A stretch of 12,538 bases of DNA from Bacilli bacterium. GTDB lineage: Bacteria > Bacillota_I > Bacilli_A > Izemoplasmatales > Hujiaoplasmataceae. The notes below the pieces were generated by a model. It had not been told where the DNA came from. It saw nothing but the letters and a program-made list of their open reading frames with translations, and searched no databases. The translations under genes were made by a program, and so were the position numbers. The stretch spans positions 1-12,538 of the forward strand of contig JAGYMP010000300.1 of the NCBI GenBank assembly GCA_018400565.1, written 5' to 3'. Positions 6,312 to 12,538 of this stretch are shown piece by piece (within the stretch, counting starts at the first letter, position 1; each line of letters begins with the position of its first letter).

Positions 6312-8186
6312 GAACAATCAATGAGCGCACTGGATTTATATTTGTTCAACGAAGGGAAATTAAAAGAAGCATACAAACATTTCGGAGCACACCTTGTGAA
6401 AGACGATGACGGCAACGTCAGAGGTGTGCTCTTTTCCGTATATGCACCACATGCCCGGATTGTGTCAATCGTCGGTGATTTCAACGGCTGGGATTCACGG
6501 ACACACGTGATGGAAAAAGTCGATGACTTTGGTATCTGGAAACTTTTCATCGGCGGTATCGGGGAATGGACACGGTATAAATATTGCATCGTTACCGCAT
6601 ACGGACAAACTATTTTCAAAGTCGATCCGTTTGGGTTTTTTGCCGATGAACGTCCGGAAACCTCCTCAAAAGTCTACGATCTCATGGGGTATCAGTGGAA
6701 CGATGCGGATTATCTTTCAAAAAGGCGCGATGAAGACCAAGGCAAAGAACCAATGGCCATCTATGAAGTTCATCTCGGGTCATGGATGACAAAACCAGAC
6801 GGCTCATACCATAAATACAATGAACTGGCCGACCACCTTTTGCCCTATGTGATTGATCATGGATTCACCCATATCGAACTTATGCCGGTAATCGAACATC
6901 CCCTGGATGAATCATGGGGATATCAGGGAACCGGTTACTACAGTCCGACATCAAGATTCGGTGTTCCGAAGGATCTCATGTATTTGATCGACCGCTGCCA
7001 TCAGGCCGGTATCGGCGTCATCATGGATTGGGTACCCTCACATATCTGTAAGGATCCTCACGGTTTATACATGTTTGACGGGGAACCGCTTTATGAGTAT
7101 GAAAATCACGATATCCGCGAGAACGAGGTATGGGGGACAGTCAATCTTGATCTCGGCAAAGGCATCACCCGCAGTTTCATGTTGTCCAACGCATATTTTT
7201 GGATTCAACACTTCCATGTCGACGGCTTTAGGATCGATGCCGTCAGCAACATCGTCTATTATCTCGGCAATTCCATGGTGGGCACCAACCACGGGGCCGT
7301 CGATTTTCTGAAAAACCTTTCTTATTCCATCAAAGACCAGGATGCATCCGTGTTGCTCTTTGCCGAAGATTCATCGACGTTTCCGGGGATGACGAAACCT
7401 GTCAAAGACGGAGGGATAGGCTTTGACTACAAATGGAACATGGGATGGATGAACGACACACTCTCGTATTTTGAGAAGGATCCGATTCACCGCAAATATC
7501 ATCATGATTTGATCACATTCGGACTGAGTTATCTTTATTCCGAACATTTCATCCTGCCCTTGTCACATGATGAGGTCGTTCACGGCAAAAAGTCAATCAT
7601 TGACAAAATGCCCGGCGATTATTGGCAAAAATTTGCCAATTATCGAGCTTTGATCGGTTTGATGTTCACACATCCCGGCAAAAAATTGTTGTTCATGGGC
7701 GATGAATTCGCACAATTCAGGGAATGGCGCGACAAGGATGAACTTGATTGGTTTTTGTTGCAATATCCGATGCATCAGAAAGCCAACAGGTTCGTCAAGG
7801 ATATGATGAAAGTATATCGACACCATCGCTGCCTTTATGAACGCGATAACGATCCGGACGGGTTTGCCTGGATTGATGCCGCTAACACCGATCAATCGGT
7901 GTTTTCATTTATTCGACACGGCGATGCCGACGATGATTTTTGTGTCGTTATCCTCAATCTGACACCGAACACATATGAATCTTATGCTGTCGGTGTCCCG
8001 AGAAAGGGTATGTATGAGGAAACCTTAAACAGTGACAAAGGTGTTTACGGTGGATCTGATATGTACAACGGCGATCCCCTTGCGAGTGAAAACACCACGA
8101 TGCACGGCATGGAACAATCCCTTCACATAAAATTGGCGCCTTTGTCAGTGTCCGTTTTGGTTTACACGGGCGGTGAGAACCAATGA
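6309..8186 (+). CDS. glgB: 1,4-alpha-glucan (glycogen) branching enzyme GlgB
   Basis: A 625-residue GH13 enzyme, close to Bacillus GlgB in length. It cuts an alpha-1,4 chain and transfers it to make an alpha-1,6 branch. The N-terminal CBM48 module (about 25-120: VLFSVYAPHARIVSIVGDFN, GWDSRTHVM) leads into the TIM barrel. Barrel motifs are YEVHLGSW, HIELMPVIEHPLDESWGYQG, DWVPSHICKD, HVDGFRIDAVSN with the nucleophile D310, LLFAEDSS with the acid/base E353, and LPLSHDEVVHGKKS. MGDEFAQFREWRDKDELDW and a C-terminal beta domain (VVILNLTPNTYESYAVGVP) follow. It lacks the long extra N-terminal domain of the E. coli enzyme, as expected for Bacilli. Its stop overlaps the glgC start (ATGA), so translation is probably coupled. 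The frame also stays open upstream into the recX end (to ATG 6228), but that extension does not look like GlgB. Confidence 0.96.
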   Translation: MEQSMSALDLYLFNEGKLKEAYKHFGAHLVKDDDGNVRGVLFSVYAPHARIVSIVGDFNGWDSRTHVMEKVDDFGIWKLFIGGIGEWTRYKYCIVTAYGQTIFKVDPFGFFADERPETSSKVYDLMGYQWNDADYLSKRRDEDQGKEPMAIYEVHLGSWMTKPDGSYHKYNELADHLLPYVIDHGFTHIELMPVIEHPLDESWGYQGTGYYSPTSRFGVPKDLMYLIDRCHQAGIGVIMDWVPSHICKDPHGLYMFDGEPLYEYENHDIRENEVWGTVNLDLGKGITRSFMLSNAYFWIQHFHVDGFRIDAVSNIVYYLGNSMVGTNHGAVDFLKNLSYSIKDQDASVLLFAEDSSTFPGMTKPVKDGGIGFDYKWNMGWMNDTLSYFEKDPIHRKYHHDLITFGLSYLYSEHFILPLSHDEVVHGKKSIIDKMPGDYWQKFANYRALIGLMFTHPGKKLLFMGDEFAQFREWRDKDELDWFLLQYPMHQKANRFVKDMMKVYRHHRCLYERDNDPDGFAWIDAANTDQSVFSFIRHGDADDDFCVVILNLTPNTYESYAVGVPRKGMYEETLNSDKGVYGGSDMYNGDPLASENTTMHGMEQSLHIKLAPLSVSVLVYTGGENQ

Positions 8187-9316
8187 AGAAAAATGTGATT
8201 GCGATGATCCTTGTGGGTGGAAAAGGAACACGGTTGAAGGAACTGACAAAAGATACCGCCAAACCCGCCGTATCCTTCGGAGCAAAATACCGTTTGATTG
8301 ATTTCACGTTATCCAACATTTCCAACAGTGACATCGACACCGTCGGAGTCGTCACCCAGTATGAACCCTATAATCTGATGCACTATATCGGTTCCGGTAA
8401 TTCGTGGGATTTGGATGTTGTCGAAGGCGGTATTCACTTCTTGACCCCTTTTTCAAAAAAAGGGAGTATGAAATGGCAACGCGGAACTGCACATGCGATC
8501 CGTCAGTATTTCAATTTCATCACGGAATACAACGCGGATTATGTGTTGATCCTTTCAGGCGATCATGTCTATAAAATGGATTACAACGCGATGCTTTCGT
8601 CACATTGTGAACACAATGCCGATCTCACCGTGGCAACAACCCGTGTGAAAAAAGAAGAAGCACATCGGTTTGGTATTTTCAACATGGATGAGGAAGGTTT
8701 TGCGCGCTCATTCAAAGAAAAGCCATCCAAACCGAATTCAACCTTGGCTTCCATGGGGATTTATCTTTTCAACGTGGATGTTCTCAAGAATCTTTTACTC
8801 GAGATTTGCGGTGAGGATGATGTTGATTTTGGTAAGAACGTCATTCCGGCCGCCATCGACAACGCTTACAAAGTCCATCTTCATGTGTTTGGTGATTACT
8901 GGCGTGATGTCGGCACTGTCGATTCCCTTTTTTATGCCAACATGGATATGCTTGATCATCCCGAATTGCTGAACCTCAACCAATCCAAGGATAAACCCGT
9001 TTATTCACGTTCTTACAACTTACCGCCGCATCTGGTCGGTGATGAAGCAACAATCCGTCATTCTGTCATTGCGGATGGCGCGGACATCCAGGGAAATGTG
9101 TGGCGTTCGACGGTCGGTTATGAAACAGTGATTGAATCCGGCGCAACCATCAAAGACAGTGTGATCTTTCCCAATGTGCGTATCGGCAGCGATGTGCTAT
9201 TGAAACGTGTGATCGTCAACAGGAATGTGGTTATTCCCGATGGCTTCAAACTCGAGGCCAAACGACCGACACTGATAGACGTCGGTGACGTGGGACGGGG
9301 TGATTCAGATGAATGA
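8183..9316 (+). CDS. glgC: Glucose-1-phosphate adenylyltransferase, catalytic subunit GlgC
   Basis: A 377-residue ADP-glucose pyrophosphorylase (B. subtilis GlgC is about 380). It makes ADP-glucose from ATP and glucose-1-phosphate, the committed step of bacterial glycogen synthesis. The nucleotide-binding signature GGKGTRLKELTKDTAKPAV begins at G12. FGAKYRLIDFTLSN follows, then SGDHVYKMDY with the catalytic D127, and FKEKP with the sugar-phosphate lysine K180. The C-terminus (about 280-360) is a left-handed beta-helix with hexapeptide-like repeats (IADGADIQGNVWRSTVG, IKDSVIFPNVRIGSDV). All key residues are present, so this should be the active subunit, while the next gene carries the inactive GlgD homologue. 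The ATG overlaps the glgB stop by 4 nt, with GGTGAG (8172-8177) upstream. Its last codons contain the ribosome binding site of the next gene, which it overlaps by 8 nt. Confidence 0.96.
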   Translation: MKKNVIAMILVGGKGTRLKELTKDTAKPAVSFGAKYRLIDFTLSNISNSDIDTVGVVTQYEPYNLMHYIGSGNSWDLDVVEGGIHFLTPFSKKGSMKWQRGTAHAIRQYFNFITEYNADYVLILSGDHVYKMDYNAMLSSHCEHNADLTVATTRVKKEEAHRFGIFNMDEEGFARSFKEKPSKPNSTLASMGIYLFNVDVLKNLLLEICGEDDVDFGKNVIPAAIDNAYKVHLHVFGDYWRDVGTVDSLFYANMDMLDHPELLNLNQSKDKPVYSRSYNLPPHLVGDEATIRHSVIADGADIQGNVWRSTVGYETVIESGATIKDSVIFPNVRIGSDVLLKRVIVNRNVVIPDGFKLEAKRPTLIDVGDVGRGDSDE

Positions 9317-11735
9317 TCTGTTCATGATCGTCGACGGCACGGCAAAAGGGATGTTTTCAAAAATGACCCGGCATCGGATGCCCGGAGCATTGCCGTTCGG
9401 CGCCAAATACCGTCTGATTGATTTCACGTTGTCGAATTGCCGGAATTCGGGTATTCGCAATGTCGCTATTTTCCCCTATGGCAATTACCGCAGTCTCGCG
9501 GATCATATCGGTTCAGGCGACCGGTGGGATCTTAACCGAAGACGGGACGGCATATTTATCTTACCGCCTAAGAATCTCAGTCTGACAATTGAAAACGCCA
9601 TCAGTTTTCAACGCATGTATGAACATATCGAGCATTTTCGCCGCAGCACACAATCTTACGTGATTGTGTCGCCGGCAAACATTGTCTGGAATGTCGATTA
9701 TAATGTGTTTTTGGACCATCATCAAAAAGCCGAAGCTGACATCACCGAGATCTTGGGACCGAAGCGTAAGCGGTTGAAGACATTTATCGTGTCAAAGGAT
9801 TTTTTGTTGGCATACGTAAAGAAATATAACCAGATCAGCTATCGGAATCTTGCGGATGTGTTTGATTATGCCCCGGGCATCAAACGAAATCTTTATACCT
9901 ACGAGAACATGTGTTATCTGATTGATGAGCCCAAACAATACTATCGCGCCAACCGACGCTTGTTGGAATATGATGTCAGACGGCAGTTGTTCGTGAAAGA
10001 CCGGCCGATTTTGTCCAAAGAGACGATGTCTGCGCCTGCCAGATACGGTGATGATGCATACGTTATAAACAGTGTCATCGCATCCGGGGCCTATATCGAA
10101 GGAAACGTTGAAAACAGCGTGATCGGACGCAAGGTCCATGTGGCCAAAGAGGCTGTTGTCCGTGACTCGGTGGTGATGAATCAAAGTGTCATCGAACAGG
10201 GTGCGGCTGTTTCATATGCCGTCCTTGACAAAGAGAGCCATGTGACAGAGCATGCAACGGTCAGCGGCCATTCCGATGAGCTTTTCATTGCTGAGAAGCG
10301 TCAGATTGTCACAACCGGAAATCATCTCAACGTCCTGCAGATCACAGCCGAATGTTTTCCGTTCGTCAAAACGGGCGGCATGGCCGATGTTGTCGGATCT
10401 TTGGCCGAACAACTCAGTAAGATCGGTGTGCACTCGGAAGTCATGATGCCACTTTATCCGGCCATCAAGGAAAAATATCATCTCCTTCTCAAAGAAAGGG
10501 CCATGCAGAAAATCACCTACGGTGATGAGACTTATCCGGTGACATTGCATGTCTATGACGATAAAATCACAAATTATTATTTTTTGGAGTCATATGCATT
10601 TTTTGACCGCGATGACAAGATTTACGGCTATGGGGATGACGGAGACCGGTTTGCTTTTTTTTCCAAAGCCGCGGTTGCTTTTCTTGATGCAGTGGATGAA
10701 ATGCCAGACATCATTCATATCCATGATTGGCACATGGGACTTGTGCCTTTGCTCTTAAAAAGACAGGACATGAATAAAAATATCTCAACCCTGCTCACGA
10801 TCCACAATATTGAATACCAGGGCATTCATGAATCCATTATCGCCGAAAGGCTTCAAATCGCGGATGAGATTCCCGTCGGCGGAACGATGAATTTCTTGGA
10901 ACTCGGCATCAACCATGCCGACAAGATCTCAACGGTCTCAGAAACATACCGTGATGAGCTGAAGTACGAATATTACAGTAAAAACCTCATGGATGCGATT
11001 AACCGCCGTGACCGTGACTTCTATGGCATCTTAAACGGTCTTTCCCAGGATGTCGATCCCAAGGATGATTTGGATATCCAATCCCCATACGATCAGAAGG
11101 ATGTTTTCGAGAAAAAGCCGTTAAACAAACACGATCTGCAGACAAGAATGAATATCAAGACGGGAGACGACATGTTTGTGATTGGGATGGTCACGCGTAT
11201 CGCCGAACAAAAGGGTTTCGACATCATCATCCCTGCTTTGCGTGAGTTTTTGTCGGATGAGCATACTGAATTTGTGCTGCTCGGGACCGGTGACGATGAT
11301 TATGTGCGCAAATTGAAAACGCTGGAAGATCTCTACCCGGACCGTGTGGCACTCAATATTGGTTATGATGCCACAAAACCCACTTACATCTATGCGGGGG
11401 CCGACGTGTTTTTGATGCCCTCCAGGTATGAACCGTGCGGCATCGGTCAGATGATTGCCTTGAGATACGGCACCATTCCCATCGTAAGGCAAACAGGCGG
11501 ACTCAATGATACCATCGAGCATTTCAATGTTACGACGCGAAGGGGCAACGGATTCAAGTTTTACAACTATGATGTCGAGAGCCTTCGCTTCCAACTGGAA
11601 AACACAAAGAAAATCTTTGATAATCACGGCGATGCCTGGAAACAATTGATATCAAACGCCATGCGGTCCCGTTTTTCATTCGAGACGACGACAAAGGCCT
11701 ACCACGATTTGTACAATGTGATCGTTGCGGAATAG
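9309..11735 (+). CDS. GlgD-GlgA fusion: non-catalytic ADP-glucose pyrophosphorylase subunit joined to glycogen synthase
   Basis: One continuous 808-residue frame. Residues 1 to about 325 are GlgD: a nucleotidyltransferase-like domain with LPFGAKYRLIDFTLSNCRNS and a left-handed beta-helix (about 252-320). Its catalytic signature is degenerate: GGxGxRL is replaced by VDGTAKGMF, the aspartate matching GlgC D127 is A123 (VSPANIVWNVDY), and no FxEKP motif is present. Residues about 340-808 are a complete GlgA (GT5; about 470 residues, a normal GlgA length): ECFPFVKTGGMADVVGSLAE with the ADP-glucose lysine K354, IHIHDWHMGLVPLLL, LLTIHNIEYQGIHES, VTRIAEQKGFDIIIPAL, and SRYEPCGIGQMIALRYGT with catalytic E708. 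No ATG, GTG or TTG lies in frame in the roughly 80 nt before the GlgA part, so a separate synthase is unlikely. The start at 9309 overlaps the glgC stop by 8 nt, with GGGACGGGGTG upstream. glgD and glgA are adjacent separate genes in Bacillus, so this looks like a join of neighbours. Confidence 0.93.
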   Translation: MNDLFMIVDGTAKGMFSKMTRHRMPGALPFGAKYRLIDFTLSNCRNSGIRNVAIFPYGNYRSLADHIGSGDRWDLNRRRDGIFILPPKNLSLTIENAISFQRMYEHIEHFRRSTQSYVIVSPANIVWNVDYNVFLDHHQKAEADITEILGPKRKRLKTFIVSKDFLLAYVKKYNQISYRNLADVFDYAPGIKRNLYTYENMCYLIDEPKQYYRANRRLLEYDVRRQLFVKDRPILSKETMSAPARYGDDAYVINSVIASGAYIEGNVENSVIGRKVHVAKEAVVRDSVVMNQSVIEQGAAVSYAVLDKESHVTEHATVSGHSDELFIAEKRQIVTTGNHLNVLQITAECFPFVKTGGMADVVGSLAEQLSKIGVHSEVMMPLYPAIKEKYHLLLKERAMQKITYGDETYPVTLHVYDDKITNYYFLESYAFFDRDDKIYGYGDDGDRFAFFSKAAVAFLDAVDEMPDIIHIHDWHMGLVPLLLKRQDMNKNISTLLTIHNIEYQGIHESIIAERLQIADEIPVGGTMNFLELGINHADKISTVSETYRDELKYEYYSKNLMDAINRRDRDFYGILNGLSQDVDPKDDLDIQSPYDQKDVFEKKPLNKHDLQTRMNIKTGDDMFVIGMVTRIAEQKGFDIIIPALREFLSDEHTEFVLLGTGDDDYVRKLKTLEDLYPDRVALNIGYDATKPTYIYAGADVFLMPSRYEPCGIGQMIALRYGTIPIVRQTGGLNDTIEHFNVTTRRGNGFKFYNYDVESLRFQLENTKKIFDNHGDAWKQLISNAMRSRFSFETTTKAYHDLYNVIVAE

Positions 11736-11759
11736 GGAAACGGATACATACGGTCCATG

Positions 11760-11780
11760 TTCACATAATTAGGTTGTGAA
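11760..11780. promoter_or_regulatory. Inverted repeat at the glgP promoter, candidate operator
   Basis: TTCACA (11760-11765) and TGTGAA (11775-11780) form a perfect 6-bp inverted repeat around a 9-nt AT-rich spacer, 21 bp in all (two helical turns). One arm coincides with the -35 box and the other lies just upstream of the extended -10, the layout expected of a repressor operator. No regulator can be named. It does not match a CcpA (cre) site, and the arms are in the opposite order to a CRP site. Confidence 0.35.
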
Positions 11781-11790
11781 ATGATATAAT
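11760..11790 (+). promoter_or_regulatory. glgP promoter with extended -10
   Basis: A consensus extended -10, TGATATAAT (11782-11790), lies 19 nt downstream of TTCACA (11760-11765), a 5/6 match to the -35 box. The long spacing is compensated by the TGn element. Transcription would start near 11797, leaving only about 14 nt before the ATG at 11811, so the ribosome binding site would be at the very 5' end of the transcript. No hairpin terminator was found between the glgD-glgA stop and this promoter, so read-through is also possible. Confidence 0.65.
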
Positions 11791-11810
11791 AAGACAAAGA
11801 GGTGACATGC

Positions 11811-12538
11811 ATGAAACAAAGTATATTCACGGATGTCGAAACGTTTACCAAGGCGTTTCGCAACCGACTCAAAAAAACATATCTGAAAGAACTCAAGGAT
11901 TCGACGATCCGGGAACGTTTCAAGGTTCTCGGAACGCTCGTGCGTGAGGAGATCGCCCTTGATTGGGCGAAGACCGAAAAAGAAAGGGATAAAAACGATC
12001 CACGCACGGTCTACTATGTGTCGATGGAGTTTCTGATGGGCCGACTGTTGACGAATAATTTGATGAATATGGGTGTTCGCGGATTGGTCCAAGAAGCATT
12101 CGAAGCCATGGGCATCGATTTCAATGAAGTCGAAAACCATGAACAGGATCCCGGGCTCGGAAACGGCGGGTTGGGTCGTCTTGCCGCTTGTTATCTGGAT
12201 TCGATGGCGTCACTTGAAATGGCCGGGCACGGAAGCTGCATTCGTTATCGTTATGGTCTTTTCCGTCAAAAAATCAAGAACGGCTACCAAGAAGAGCGGC
12301 CGGACAACTGGCTCTCCGACGGTTATGTATGGGAGATACGCCGCGAGGAAGAAGCCTGTGACATCCCCTTTGACGGACATGTTGAATATGAAGACGGCAA
12401 AATGGTTTATTATCCGGCGCAAATCATCCGTGCGGTGCCTTATGACGTACCGATCGTCGGTGATAAAAACCATGTTGTCAATCATCTGAGACTCTGGAAC
12501 GCCGAGCCGGCCAATCAATACCCCGATAACAAATCGGC
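11811..12538 (+). CDS. glgP: Glycogen/starch/alpha-glucan phosphorylase, N-terminal part (3' partial)
   Basis: The first 242 codons of a GT35 phosphorylase; the frame is open to the right edge, and the full protein is normally about 800 residues. The enzyme releases glucose-1-phosphate from chain ends using phosphate and pyridoxal phosphate. Family signatures visible are YYVSMEFLMGRLL (68-80) and PGLGNGGLGRLAACYLDSMA (114-133), which lines part of the phosphate and cofactor site. RYRYGLFRQKIKNGYQEERP and DNWL, the usual phosphorylase N-terminal region, follow. The PLP-binding lysine lies beyond the window. The start at 11811 has AGAGGTG (11798-11804) 6 nt upstream. It is last in the glgB-C-D-A-P order, as in Bacillus, but has its own promoter with a candidate operator 75 nt after the synthesis genes, so degradation may be controlled separately. 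No defect is visible. Confidence 0.95.
   Translation, partial: MKQSIFTDVETFTKAFRNRLKKTYLKELKDSTIRERFKVLGTLVREEIALDWAKTEKERDKNDPRTVYYVSMEFLMGRLLTNNLMNMGVRGLVQEAFEAMGIDFNEVENHEQDPGLGNGGLGRLAACYLDSMASLEMAGHGSCIRYRYGLFRQKIKNGYQEERPDNWLSDGYVWEIRREEEACDIPFDGHVEYEDGKMVYYPAQIIRAVPYDVPIVGDKNHVVNHLRLWNAEPANQYPDNKS

Noticed and set aside
11735..11748. cre (CcpA-binding) site before glgP
   Set aside because: The best alignment, GGGAAACGGATACA, has three mismatches to TGWAANCGNTNWCA, including the first base, so it does not meet a reasonable standard.
12073..12489. A 138-codon open frame near the right end
   Set aside because: It lies within glgP in another frame. The glgP frame carries clear phosphorylase signatures through this whole stretch, so this is a shadow.

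Overview
The window looks like chromosomal DNA of a Bacillota bacterium of the Bacilli type, in the broad sense that includes relatives such as Haloplasma, Erysipelotrichia or Acholeplasma; it cannot be placed more finely. Three things support this: the hpf-secA-prfB gene order, strong AGAGGTG-type ribosome binding sites with SigA-like promoters, and a glgB-glgC-glgD-glgA-glgP order as in Bacillus. UGA is a stop codon here: several genes end in TGA, Trp is TGG, and a complete UGA-reading RF2 is encoded. The code is therefore standard, not the mycoplasma code. All genes are on the + strand, and coding density is very high.

Layout. 1-248: C-terminal end of an unrecognised protein. 365-901: hpf (long hibernation factor) with its own promoter and a strong terminator, so probably monocistronic. 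1008-6304: secA, prfB (RF2), a YitT-family membrane protein and recX. These are packed with gaps of at most 9 nt or with overlaps, behind a promoter just upstream of secA. 6309-11735: glgB, glgC and a glgD-glgA gene fusion, which follow recX with no visible terminator or convincing promoter and are chained by 4- and 8-nt overlaps. 11811-end: the start of glgP, separated from the synthesis genes by a 75-nt gap holding an extended -10 promoter and an inverted repeat.

How the genes work together. GlgC makes ADP-glucose and GlgD is its non-catalytic partner. GlgA polymerises ADP-glucose into alpha-1,4-glucan, GlgB adds alpha-1,6 branches, and GlgP releases glucose-1-phosphate, which GlgC can reuse. 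The most notable feature is that the GlgD subunit and the complete GlgA synthase form one 808-residue polypeptide. This would physically join the synthase to the ADP-glucose-producing complex. Secondary points are an RF2 gene without the usual autoregulatory frameshift and with a changed GGQ-loop context, the apparent transcriptional linkage of glycogen synthesis to secA-prfB-recX, and a possible operator at the glgP promoter.

No RNA genes, insertion sequences, CRISPR arrays or other mobile elements were seen. No gene-free stretch reaches 300 nt.
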